Source of the DNA: Amoebophrya sp. AT5.2 | Lineage: Eukaryota > Sar > Dinophyceae > Syndiniales > Amoebophryaceae | Length of the DNA: 17,931 bases | Assembly: GCA_005223375.1 (NCBI GenBank) | Contig: RXOD01004828.1 | Span: 1-17,931, forward strand | Direction of reading: 5' to 3' | Shown: one piece after another, positions 1 to 9,554 of the stretch | How the letters are laid out: each line of letters begins with the position of its first letter | Numbering within the stretch: the first letter of the stretch is position 1 | Program-made: the position numbers and the translations under genes | The notes under the pieces: generated by a model | Seen by the model: only the letters and a program-made list of their open reading frames with translations | The model's database searches: none | What the model was told of the DNA's origin: nothing

Positions 1-66
1 GCCGCAAGATTAACATCATCATACTCCAGTTAGTCCATCTTCATTTTCATCTCATTCTGAAAACAG

Positions 67-340
67 GTTTCTTTTCCTGAAGAAGAACGCCGATCCGGAT
101 TGGAGTGTGGTTGTCGGCGGCGTGAGTTTTGGCCCGAGCCAGCGGTGGCTGGTGATGTTCGTGGGGAGTGCGGTGCTGGTCCTGTTCTGGTGCGCGGGAG
201 CGATAATATCGAACGCGCTCTGGTTTGCCGTGCTTCTCGTTGTGCACGGAATTTTGCACCAGCCCGGGGAGGACGAGGGTGGAGCCTACAGCGCCGAACT
301 CGGTGTTGGAGGGCCCTCCATTACGGTGGAACAGGTGTAG
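67..340 (+). CDS. PRA1/Yip3-like membrane protein, last exon (5' part outside window)
   Basis: The exon opens after a splice-acceptor-like CAG ending at 66 and runs open to a TAG at 338-340; an in-frame TAA at 11-13 shows the frame does not continue directly to the left. It encodes about 90 residues: a short FLFLKKNADPDW stretch, a VVVGG turn, a Trp-containing linker, then two hydrophobic segments (around WLVMFVGSAVLVLFWCAGA and LWFAVLLVVHGIL), then an acidic/Gly-rich tail. The order 'hydrophobic end, charged loop, G-x-S linker, two helices, V-H-x-x-x-H-x-P, acidic tail' matches the C-terminal half of PRA1 family proteins, which bind prenylated Rab GTPases and sit in ER/Golgi membranes. Family assignment is by pattern recall, not a search; another small two-helix membrane protein is possible. 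The first half of the gene lies left of the window. Confidence 0.5.
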
Positions 341-1590
341 TGAGATTGTATTCATTGATTCCGAATCAGGTTGCTGATCTTAAATTTCCTCTGCCGGCCG
401 GGGCCGCGTCGTTTAGATTCATTGATATGTATGACTTTGTGTTTGTACTGCCTTTGGGATTGAGTGGCGCTGGAGACGTGCTGGGAGTTAGTCCTTCATC
501 TAGGATCTGATAGATACGGATACGGTTTAGACCGCCACGGCCACCGAGAACGGTCACATGCATCCAATCAAGGATGTCGAAATTCGCTTGATGGAAATGG
601 ATGCAGAAGTAGATGAGAACAAGCTAAATGTATGAGCACTCGAGCAAGATCTTCTCGGCGGATACCAAGTATTGCCATGAATCCGCGGCCACGCAGTCGT
701 ACAGCAACAGCTCGCGAGAGCAAAAATATATCCTGCGATGTCGTTTCGTTCGCCCCTGCGACGTCTTTTTGACCGGAATCCACCATCGCGTTTCGATCTC
801 TCGTTCCGTCACAGAATTTGAATTTGTTCAGCCTCAACAGCTTGCTACCCGTTCGTGCGCAGGATCACCCCATGATCCTCGAAGGAAGTCTGCCTTCAGT
901 TCCGCGTGATCAAAGTTTCTCTGGACGCCTGATGTTCTTGGGAGCACTGACTGGCACTGACGTTCTCTCTCGAAACTGGTTCCGAGCTGCTGTCACCGTC
1001 GTCCACTCCCACATGAGGCTTCTTGGATCAGGCGATCACCCCCAATCACCCCCATCCGCGTTCCTCTACAACAGAACTTAATAAGTTGGAGGTAACTACG
1101 TACTAGAAGCAAGTAGAATTTGCATTTCTTTGCTGATTAATATGCATCGTTCCTCTTTCTTGTTCAAGTTTTCGCGAATCGAATTTGCAGTCGGCTATCG
1201 CTATCGTATTTCGCTTGAGAATCTGCTTCTGCGAGTCGGGCACTTACTTTCTTTTATTAATCTATCTATCATCTTCACTTCGACAGGAAAATTACATTGG
1301 TACTAGTTGCATTCATTGATTACAATCAACGCCAACGTGGTGGCGGAAGACGGCATCGCGTCCGTAAAGAAAACTGCGCTCGCAGCCTCTACTTCACGCA
1401 ACAAGAAACAAGCTGCAAGAAATCCAGATAAAGTAAACCGTATCTACTATACGAATTGAGGCAAATAGCAAGCCAACGCGAAAGAAAATATCACTGTCAC
1501 TCCAACGCTGTAGAAGTAAGTACAAACATACTATCACCCACGTAAGTTCTAGCTAAGCTTCATCACACTGACGAAGCCACGAGCTAGAAG
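341..1590. other. Gap without a supported gene
   Basis: This 1,250-base stretch follows the PRA1-like gene and precedes the 1591 gene. Its longest open frames (93 residues at 628-909, 87 residues at 818-1081, both plus strand) have mixed codon use and no recognisable motif, so I do not call them. The right part (1080-1590) is AT-richer and probably contains the 5' untranslated and promoter region of the next gene. The ten-base word ATTCATTGAT occurs three times (350, 417, 1311). No tRNA, rRNA or spliced-leader sequence was seen. Confidence 0.5.
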
Positions 1591-3729
1591 ATGCCAAGGG
1601 GAACCAGCGCGGGACCACCAACTTGTTCCTGTCGGCTGTGGAGGTGCGGCTTCGCCGCGGTGGCGGTTTTTCATGTCGCAGCAGCCACCCGCCTTCATCT
1701 ACCGACGGACAAAAACAGCGAGGAGGAGGTCGGCGTCTACACAGATGGGAGTGCGGCGTTCACCTTGGGCGGCGCCTACAATCCATGCGGCATTACGATT
1801 CCTCCGCAGCAGGAAGGCGGGCCGGCTGCGGTGAGTTGGGGCTTGGGCGATGAGCTTTCCTTCTACCAAAGGCAGGGCAACCACTGCCGCTGGTGGTCTA
1901 CTCCCACCTGGTCGCCGTATACTTCGTGGATGGCGGAGACTCCAAAGGGGTCGCCGAGTTCGAGTATGGGGTACCATCATGATGTGGCTGGTGCTGATCA
2001 GCGTTTCTGGGACAACTGCTCTGCTTTTAACTCTGCTGGGAATATGATGCGGCCACCCAGCGGCTCCTCGGTGGCCACCATGTCCACGGATGTTCCTCCA
2101 ACTCCTCCCGCCTGCGTCACGCCGTCCTGCGTCGCGTCACCGGTGACAGCAAGGGGTTGTATGTTTGGGACGTCCCGATCCGGCGCATCCGCCTCTTCCT
2201 CTCCTCCAGCTTCACCGCGTTCCCAATTCGCATCCGTATCTTCGGACTCACCGGAGGACAAAACAGTAAAAATCACAGCCGCGGCGGACAACGACGACGA
2301 TGTCATGGAGCACGACGAGCGAGATGATGAAGGTGGTTGTAACCCGCCCACGTTGATGATTCCGCTTGCGGACGAGGAAGTCGGAGCATTGTACGATTCG
2401 TGGATGCGGGTGTTGGCGAAAGTACGCATCGGACGGCGAGACAGGAGCAGAACATCTGAAGCAGTAGCACGTTTGGAAGAAATACCGGAACAGGTACAGC
2501 AAGAGGTACGAAAAGAAGTAGAACGAGAGCCGCCCTGTTCACGAGGTGGTGGACGACAGTTCGTGAAGTCTCTGCTAGAGCGGGACCATGTGCGGAGGGA
2601 GTACCATCCGGCAGTGACTAAAGGGGAGGATCTGCTCGATGTGCTGCGGGCCTGCATCGAGATTGCGGGATTTCAACGCGAGGATGCGCGCCGCCGGGGA
2701 GAGACTCGAGCCATCCTGAACACGCCACAGATACAAAGAAAAATAACTGATACGTTGGGGCACATTGCGGATCTGAAAGAGAAGCTAGACGACGTTTTCG
2801 TCTTGGTCCGTCGGATTCATCAGGCAGCCGCTGGGGGCGAGCGCGCAGAGGAGCGAGCTTCCTCCTCCGGGGACAAAAGTGCTAGTGCAAGAAGTATCTT
2901 TCATCTTGAAGATGATCTCTCGGTGGGGAAGATGAAGCAGCTGTTGTACCACAAGGTCGTAGAAGCGCGCGCATTGGCGGATTCCGTGTTTGACTCGATC
3001 GGGAGACTGTCGCGCAAAAAGTGTCCGGGGACTGTGTGGCTCGTGCAGACGATTGACCACCTGGAGATACAGCAGAATTTGGCACGCCTGGAGGAAGTGA
3101 GAAAGAAGTGGAGGATTTCAACGTCGTCCGGCAGAGTCGAGGAGGACAAGCACATCGATCCCGCTTCCCCCAGCACACCAGGATCCATCTTCGCATCCGA
3201 ATCATCTTCAGCTTCAGCATCAGCTTCAGCGGGAGCGCCTGCTCATGGAACAGAGCCGGGAGCAGGGGTGGGAGCGGTTCCGGGAGTGCTGGACGCGACG
3301 GGAGCGCTGGCACAGGACCCGGGAATGACGCCGGGGGGCGAGGATTCGGGCGACTTGGGAGTCGCCCAAGAGCAAGACCCCTTCGTCGTCAGGACAGCAT
3401 CCACCGACCAGCACAGCATGCGACCGACACCGAGAGAACAACAGGAAGCAAAACCGGCGCTGATAAATAAAGGACGCGGAAAAGGTAAAGGCCGCGTTGG
3501 TAAAAGCATGCGTCCTGCTCTCTTTAAAAAGGAAGGGTTAGAATTAGAAAGGCAGCCGGAAGCCGGTGCCGCACCGCAACGCGTGCTCAAGAACGCGGAA
3601 GAATCAAAAACAAGTTCGCTCCTCAGTCCTGCTACTTGGACACCCTTTCCCACAGGAAAGATTTCCTATATGGACCGCGCCGGGATTGCGAAGAAGTGGA
3701 CGACTCCTCCGACGCATGCCGGCATCTGA
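1591..3729 (+). CDS. Orphan protein, 712 residues, possible signal peptide, helical centre
   Basis: An uninterrupted frame of 712 codons. The ATG at 1591 has an in-frame TAG two codons upstream (1585-1587), so it is the natural start unless an upstream exon exists. I do not recognise the family. Residues about 10-33 form a Cys/Arg-containing, moderately hydrophobic stretch (core GFAAVAVFHVAAA) that could be a signal peptide or anchor. Residues 150-230 are Ser/Pro/Thr-rich; about 234-249 are strongly acidic. Residues roughly 263-520 are charged and probably mostly helical, with likely coiled-coil segments near 298-312, 390-405 and 490-512. A Ser-Ala dipeptide run (about 540-550) leads into a Gly/Pro/Ala/acidic linker, then a basic GKGKGR patch near 630 and a Lys-rich tail. 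No introns are needed. A secreted or organelle-targeted scaffold is possible, but function is unknown. Confidence 0.75.
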   Translation: MPRGTSAGPPTCSCRLWRCGFAAVAVFHVAAATRLHLPTDKNSEEEVGVYTDGSAAFTLGGAYNPCGITIPPQQEGGPAAVSWGLGDELSFYQRQGNHCRWWSTPTWSPYTSWMAETPKGSPSSSMGYHHDVAGADQRFWDNCSAFNSAGNMMRPPSGSSVATMSTDVPPTPPACVTPSCVASPVTARGCMFGTSRSGASASSSPPASPRSQFASVSSDSPEDKTVKITAAADNDDDVMEHDERDDEGGCNPPTLMIPLADEEVGALYDSWMRVLAKVRIGRRDRSRTSEAVARLEEIPEQVQQEVRKEVEREPPCSRGGGRQFVKSLLERDHVRREYHPAVTKGEDLLDVLRACIEIAGFQREDARRRGETRAILNTPQIQRKITDTLGHIADLKEKLDDVFVLVRRIHQAAAGGERAEERASSSGDKSASARSIFHLEDDLSVGKMKQLLYHKVVEARALADSVFDSIGRLSRKKCPGTVWLVQTIDHLEIQQNLARLEEVRKKWRISTSSGRVEEDKHIDPASPSTPGSIFASESSSASASASAGAPAHGTEPGAGVGAVPGVLDATGALAQDPGMTPGGEDSGDLGVAQEQDPFVVRTASTDQHSMRPTPREQQEAKPALINKGRGKGKGRVGKSMRPALFKKEGLELERQPEAGAAPQRVLKNAEESKTSSLLSPATWTPFPTGKISYMDRAGIAKKWTTPPTHAGI

Positions 3730-4735
3730 GAGCTCCGCACTATTTGCCGTTGCTTTTTGACCACGCACGAAATTTCAATTTGACGTTTTGAACAAAAGCA
3801 ATATATGAAGTAGTGAGACACCAGCACCTACAGTAGCAGAGGCGCGTCCTTTCATGAACAAGGTAATCGTAGTCGTACTTTACGTCTCAAACGAATATCA
3901 TGATTGAAGATCTCCCTATATTGATCTCTCTTATTTTGGAATCGAGGAACAAAGATTCATTGAGAGTATCTTTTTCATTGTTTTTTTGAAGGCGCGGATG
4001 GGAATTTCCGACCAGTGCGTACCACTAGTAGGAAGAAGAACAGGTTTGAGCGGTGTCGAAATTATGAAATGCATATAACAAACTTAGTGCTGCAAGTCTT
4101 GAAGAGTTGTAAGCACAGACACCGTGACACAGTCTGCTACTCTTGTTTGAAGAGTTTGCAGGCCTGTAGCAGCTGATGTACGCAAGCGTAAGGAGGACCT
4201 CGACCTGATGTCTTTGTCTTTGACAAAACCAGAGGACAAAAACGAAAGTCAAAACTAAGACCATCTGACAGCCCCGGAGACACTTCCTCCAGCTCCCCAC
4301 AAACGGGGCAAACCAAAACTCAGCATCTCCGGCCCATAGAAAAGCCAATGTTGAGTTCATGAAACTGAGACAACCAAAAATCTTCAGCAGCTGCCCTCTT
4401 CTTTACTGAGACAAAGACGTCAGGTCCTGCTTGCGCTTGCCTACAGCTGGGTGATAGTTATCTGTGCGCATGCGCCAGCTGCGCTATCTTGATTTGTTTC
4501 CTAAACCAGGCTGGGCCTGGGGTACCCGTACCGCTACCTTGCGGGCCCAAAGAAATTTCAATCGTGCAACTTTCAGTTCCAGACGATCAATGAATGAACA
4601 TGAACATGAAGATGAACATCAAGTAACCGCGCGATCGACAGAGAAGACGGCTGCAAAATCAGCGGTCCCCTCTGAGTACCGACGTTGTAAAGCGGCAGAC
4701 GCATCAGACAGCGCAAATGGATTGCTGGCGCAAGC
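3730..4735. other. Gap: 3' flank and inverted-repeat region
   Basis: About 1 kb without a supported gene. It starts with AT-rich sequence after the 1591-3729 gene and contains nested short inverted repeats from 4102 to 4449 (listed separately). A GAACAT-like micro-repeat lies near 4593-4620. The 91-codon plus-strand frame at 4464-4739 has no coding-like character. Confidence 0.5.
4170..4449. repeat. Imperfect inverted repeat with about 40-base arms
   Basis: The left arm (4170-4218, starting CAGCTG, then GCAAGCG, AGGACCT and GTCTTTGTCT) matches the reverse complement of the right arm (4408-4446), apart from a 3-base and a 6-base insertion in the left arm and a few mismatches. About 190 bases lie between the arms. 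Inside the left arm end there is also a perfect small stem, TTTGTC-TTT-GACAAA (4213-4227), and just outside it a bulged stem pairs AAGAGT (4102-4107) with ACTCTT (4139-4144) and CAGAC (4116-4120) with GTCTG (4132-4136). It could be a foldback (MITE-like) element remnant or a structured RNA; no flanking target duplication was established. Confidence 0.55.
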
Positions 4736-4939
4736 TTAGTGTTTATTTTTTTCGAAGTCCACGACCGCTCCGTGCTCCCTCGTGACATCCATGATCTCGT
4801 AATCCATCGCATTGTCGAGTGGAGCTGGAGTAGAATCGTGAATTGGCGCATCGAGGTGAACTTGAGGAGCGACCAATGCTGGATGCGTGGCCTCGCAAAA
4901 AGAGCTAAAACAACTGCAGCAGCATCTGCTTTCTATCAT
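4736..4939 (-). CDS. Possible minus-strand C-terminal exon (weak)
   Basis: On the minus strand, a 67-codon frame ends in TAA at 4736-4738. Its last 50 or so residues (from EATHPALVAP to VVDFEKNKH) have a balanced, acidic, protein-like composition, better than the plus-strand frames over the same bases. An acceptor-like TTGTTTTAG lies upstream of it on the minus strand at about 4915-4923. A second minus-strand stretch at about 4950-5045 (including RTRLEASNKDCEDL) also looks protein-like, but I could not find a donor that joins the two in frame. The 5' end of such a gene would collide with the plus-strand gene starting at 5070. It may equally be chance. Confidence 0.2.
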   Translation of the reverse strand: MIESRCCCSCFSSFCEATHPALVAPQVHLDAPIHDSTPAPLDNAMDYEIMDVTREHGAVVDFEKNKH

Positions 4940-5069
4940 AACTCATGCTTTATTTCGTTTTCCTTTTCTGCGATGGATGGTGTCGGAGGTCCTCACAGTC
5001 TTTGTTTGAAGCCTCCAATCGAGTTCGTTCACTCGCAGCTGCAACCAAAGTAAGACCCGTACAAGAACG

Positions 5070-8000
5070 ATGGGTCGTGGATTTCAGGACGAGCTGGATG
5101 GTTTCCAGGAGTTGCAGCACGAGTATGAGCGCGTGCGAAAGCGAATGCAGCTGCTGCAGCGCCAGCAAAAGCAGCGCCAGCTCGTTCGCGGCTTCATGTG
5201 CGGACCTGGCGCGTCGGGGCCTTCTCTCGCGCCGAACATCGACCCGATTTTCGAAGAGTGCCGCCGGAAACGCATGAGCCTCGGGCTAGAAACGGGAGGC
5301 GAGAAATCCGCGTCCGCTGGTGCTGGACCCGCCGGTGCAGCCGGGCGGGTCGCAGGAGCCTTGGATCTGGAACTTTCGTCTCTCTCTAGCCTACTGAGCA
5401 GTCCGTCCGCGTCACGGAAATCAAAAACCGTAGCGTCTGAGGTGGGGGGCGGTGCTCGCACAAAAAATAATGTTGATGTTCCGGCTTCCGGTTCCGGGGC
5501 GGCGAGAGGGGGAGCAGCGCGCCGGAGCTTCCAACTGGCGGCCAGCAAAGACGAGCCTTCCGCGACTTCTGCGGACAGCGGAGCTGAGCAGCCGCATATC
5601 TCGTCGGAAGATCACCTTCAGAATGACCGCAACAATACGAATACATCGCACGCTACCAGCCACACCACGAAGAGCTCGCCGAACGTCACCAGAAAAAGCC
5701 ATCAATTAGTACAAAGCGAAAACCAAAACCCTAATGTACCGATTTTCGCAGCAGCGCCGACCACATCAACAAGGGCCGCCGCAACTACTACAACATCCCA
5801 GCAGCAGTCGATCGAAAAGCGCATCCTCCGCGCCACCGCAAGTGAGTTCGCGGCCGAGCGGAACGCGGTGGTCCGCGAGACCGCGCAGTCGGTGCAAGAG
5901 ATGTTCTATCGGGTGCATCATGACCCGCGGAGCTCCACCACACTGCAGGAGGCCTCCCGCGCGTATGCGGAGGAGGTCGTGAACCGTTGGCCCGTTTGGT
6001 ACGAGGACGTGCAGAGGATGCGCGACGGCATCTTCCACGAGGGGGACCGGCTGTCCACGCTGAAGTGGAACGCGGAGCACTGCCGGGAAGTGATGGAGGT
6101 GCAGCAAGGGTTAGCGGACTTCAAGCAAAAGGTACAAAAAGAGGTTTATGCAACAAACGTCGCTGACCTGGACGAAGTGCTCATGGACGAGGATGAGGAC
6201 GACGAAAGCTGCGGTGGGAGCGGAGGCGAAGAAAGAGATGCAGTTGAGCAAGATGTCGTGATGAAGACCTCCGCTCCATGTGCACCGGGCGGCGTGGACG
6301 AGAAGTGTAGTCCACGGACGAAGTCGGAAGGCAAGCTCGCGGCGGACTACTTCGCTGCATTCACGCGAGAGCCGAACGTCGCCACCGCGGCAAAAAACAA
6401 GACGTCCGTCGGTAAGAAGGAGGCTCGGCAGTTGCGCACTAGATTGCAGAATATGTGGCACCGGCTGCGCGAGTTGGAAAAACCGCTGCCGACTTCGACG
6501 GCTGCTGCAGCGGGAGGAGGCGGAGCAGCTGCGAGCGCGGGACCTGGAGAAGAACCCACGCTAGTACCACGAACAGAAGCAGCACCAGCGGCGGCCTCCG
6601 AACAAGGGATGGCATTAGCAGGAGATGCGCGTCCGGGGAGCGGGAAAAGTAGGCCAAGGCTGCTGAATGCTTCGACCAGCGTCCTCGAGGTAGTGGCAGC
6701 TTCTCCTCCGTCTGCAGCGACGGCATCGGGACCTGTTGTCGTTGCTCGAACAACTGGAGGAGGCGGAGGTGCAGCAGGATCACCGCCAAGGCCTACAGTC
6801 GCCGTCGCCGGTTCATCTTTCAGCGTTCCGCCAACATTGACAAACAGTCCGTCCCTGATCGATCCCACGCCCCCGAGTCAGAGCCTTCTGATGAAACCCT
6901 TGGAGTCGTCACCGTCGATTCTGATTGGCGGTCCGGGCCCACCGGCTTCTGCCGCGGAAAAAGGAGCGGCTGTAGGGCCTCCACCACCAAGGCAGTACAT
7001 GCGCGCAAGCGGAGGCCCCGCCGCTGCGGCGCAGAGGAAAGAGCCGACGAATGTCGATCTGTCGTACAATCATCCCACGCCGCCACGGGGCCAGAAAACT
7101 ACGCAGAACGACGAAAACAAACATGTGTTCCGGACGCCAGACCTCGGGCCCAGAGAGTTAACTGGCAACAACGTCGAAGCCCTTTTCAGTACTACCAAGA
7201 GCAAGACAGTCCATTTTCGTTCTGTTGATGGTCGTTTGCCAGTGCTGTATCGGCTCGTCCCTGATTCGCTATTGCTAGCTACAACTGCTACTGCAACTGG
7301 AACTGCCTTTTTCGCATCCTGTGTGAAATAAACTACTTTTTTTTCGGTTGAAGAAAAGTAACAAACAGGTGCCCGCACGGCTGACTCGGAGGGGAGTCAG
7401 GACCTGCTTTCCATCGCGCACGACTACCAACGCAGCCGTAATGCGTCCGAGGTCCCGGCGGGAAGTTCCGCGCGGCCCTCTCCCCGGGAGAACGCGGGGT
7501 TCGATACCGACCTGAAGCACGCGCTGGCCTCCACCTCTTCGGGCCGGTTTGGCCTAGTTCCCCTCGCTGAGGGCCAGCAGGACGACGAAGACGATTTTTC
7601 CGCCCAGGGAACCACCCAGGATCTCGCCGCGCACGCCACCGCCACGAGCGGGCCGCCGGAAAGCATCCTCGTGGGCTCGAAACTCCAGCACAGCCACCAG
7701 CAGCTCCGCATCGGTCATCCAGCATCGCGTGTTGGGGCGATCTCGATCCACGACTCGGTTTCCGTCGACGAAAGCAAGGACGGAAGGGGCGACGGGTCTG
7801 TGTCGTCGCGCGCGAACATTTCGTCGATAGCGGCGGAAGAGAGCGTCGCGCCAAACCTGCATCAAGGCGGAGGAGGAGAGCGTCACCAGCGGTCCGTCAT
7901 GTTCGGCGGAATGGGTCGGCGTGGGGGACATGATCGGGACGAGGACGACTCACAAGACGACGACGACGTGGATGAGGACGACATTCTGGGCGCGTCGTCC

Positions 8001-9554
8001 GCGTCGCAGGAAGAGGACATCAACGTCGTGCTCGGTCGTCGCGATGAGCCGTTGTATGACACCGTGAACAAGAAGGTCCTCGCGGCGAGCAGCCCGCAGC
8101 AAACGGATTCGGCCACGGAGTACAACGCGCCGCCCAAATCGGAGTTGGACCGGTCGGAGGGAACAATCCGCCAACGCAACATGATGACCGCCCGGGATTC
8201 CACGGCTACCATCACGGAAATGAGCGACGTGTCGCACCACCATTTGCAAGGCAGCCGGCTCGTGCAAGAGGGCGCGTCTGCGTCCGTCTCGGGAAGAAGC
8301 GTCGCTGCCGCAACGACGAGGCAGCAGCCGCAGGAGCTCCCGGCGGCGCAGGGGGCGCAGCAGGAGCAGCACGCGAGCACGAGCTCCTCCTCGCAGCAAA
8401 ACCAGTCGCAGCAGAACCAGACCACGGCGACGTACACGTCCTCCAGCACCGCGGGAACCACCGGGTCGCGCCACGGCAGCAGCCACCAGCTGCGGCGGAT
8501 CGCAGCGCCGCAAACGAGCTACAACAACAATCCCAACTCGGCCACGGTTCTTCAACCGACGCGGGCGCGAGCCGGGGAGTACAGCGTCGCGAACCAGCTG
8601 CGGAAGCAGGTGAACGCAGATCTGAGCGTGAAACTGTTCTGCTTTGCGTTTTTGGCGGAGCTGGTGGAGGACCAGCTGCAGCACGTGGACGACCTCCGGG
8701 ACTATCTCGGGAGAGACGTGTTCGCGGCGGGCCTGCGGGAGACGCGCAGCGGAAACGTGAAGACGTGGGACTTGGACTTCATCTTCCGCTTCCTGCTGGA
8801 CATACAGGAACACACGGAGGAAACCATCGAGGAGTTCTTCGAGGCAGACAATCTGGGTATTGCTATTGATTCTACTTTCTTCCAGTTAGATTTGATTTTT
8901 TTGAGTTGGTGCTGTTGGAGGTGATCAATGCTGGTGGCGGTCGCGGAAAAGGACAGAGCGCCGCTCGTCGAATGATCCGTGTTTGCAATTGCCTGAGAAG
9001 TAAAAGTACTAGCTGGTGCACCATCACCACATCAATGAGTCCGACTCGTCCACCGAGGTGGACCCTGCACTCGACGAGCATAAGCACGAACGCACGCAGT
9101 AAAATGAATTCGTGCTGCTGAACATCGCCATGACCACGGCACAGTCAAGATCAACATAAGTAAGGTGCAATCATGCGATCCTGATTTCGTGACGCAAAAA
9201 ATATCAGCCGTCGAGCACATCCACGCGGCACTGTTTCTGGTGCCGGACGACACGAATCCGCAGTTTCAGAAGGTCATGCGCGAGCACTGCCAGTTTCTGG
9301 AGGCGCGACGCGGCCGCGGCATTCTCGAAGAAAGCTGTGATTGGTACCGGCCGAAGACGCCGCCGTCGGCGAAATCGGCGAAGGCCGCACGGGGTCCTGG
9401 TGGAGGACCAGCCGGGGGATTCGGCGCCGCTCTGAACAAGTTCGGAGGGGGTGCTGGGTTCGCAGGGGGCTCACTGCAGCTGAATCCGGCGTTTCTAGGA
9501 ACGTCGGCCGTGGCGGTAGACAACAGCGAATTCGCCGAAATCTCGGACCTATGA
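5070..9554 (+). CDS. Orphan coiled-coil/low-complexity protein, multi-exon; 3' third unresolved
   Basis: The ATG at 5070 follows an in-frame TGA at 5007. Proposed exons are 5070-7320, 7369-8856, 8886-8980, 9013-about 9159 and 9208-9554 (TGA). The first three sum to a whole number of codons. Features by position: helical Gln/Arg-rich start (residues about 14-38); Ser/Ala/Gly-rich linker; helical block SIEKRILRATASEF to VQKEVYATNVADL (about 247-360); acidic MDEDEDDE (about 372-379); a second helix KKEARQLRTRLQNMWHRL (about 449-466); long Ala/Gly/Pro/Ser region. After 7369 come Ser/Gln-rich and Asp-rich tracts, then a compact, probably folded block at about 8600-8850 (FCFAFLAELVEDQLQH, FIFRFLLDIQEHTEETIEEF). 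The end has HIHAALFLVPDDTNPQ and a Gly/Ala tail. I do not recognise the family. Between 9100 and 9159 the coding signal carries an in-frame TAA and a frame change, so the gene could be damaged, misassembled or spliced in a way I cannot see. Confidence 0.6.
7321..7368 (+). other. Intron, 48 bases, GT-AG
   Basis: The first exon frame would stop at TAA 7329-7331, yet clear coding sequence in the same frame resumes at 7369 and runs without a stop for over 480 codons. A GTGTGA donor at 7321 and an AACAG acceptor ending at 7368 remove an AT-rich 48-base segment with a run of eight T. The join keeps phase (T plus GT gives Cys). A donor at 7189 (intron of 180 bases) also keeps frame and cannot be excluded, because the 132 bases between the two donors have weak coding character. 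Confidence 0.6.
8857..8885 (+). other. Candidate ultra-short intron, 29 bases
   Basis: The frame ending EEFFEADN would run into TGA at 8922. Removing GTATTGC...TTTCTTCCAG (29 bases, with a pyrimidine-rich 3' end) joins AAT-CTG-G to TT-AGA and continues as VRFDFFELVLLEVINAGGG. The alternative is one longer non-canonical intron, 8853-9012, described in the findings. Confidence 0.4.
8981..9012 (+). other. Candidate ultra-short intron, 32 bases
   Basis: The next coding block (LVHHHHINESDSSTEVDP) begins at 9013 and is preceded in frame by TAG (9010-9012), so it must be entered by splicing at AG 9011-9012. GT at 8981 joins it in phase (CGT then CTG) and gives a 32-base intron. GT at 8921 (92 bases) or 8909 (104 bases) also preserve frame. 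Confidence 0.35.
9160..9207 (+). other. Candidate intron, 48 bases, GT-AG
   Basis: A strong GTAAGG donor and an ATATCAG acceptor bound an AT-rich 48-base segment. Removal gives AAC-ATA-A joined to CC-GTC-GAG, i.e. KINI then TVEHIHAALFLVPDD. The segment is a multiple of three with no stop, so retention as coding sequence is also possible. Confidence 0.5.

Noticed and set aside
100..510. Plus-strand frame of 136 codons overlapping the PRA1-like exon
   Set aside because: It is a shifted reading of the same exon; the 107-340 frame has the membrane-helix pattern and better codon use.
818..1081. Small plus-strand frame with ALTGTDVLSRNWFRAAVTVV
   Set aside because: Codon use is mixed, there is no family resemblance, and no splice connection to either neighbour.
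7950..8813. Long minus-strand frame of 287 codons
   Set aside because: It is antisense to a strongly coding exon; Arg/Leu/His-rich composition is typical of the reverse of GC-rich codons.
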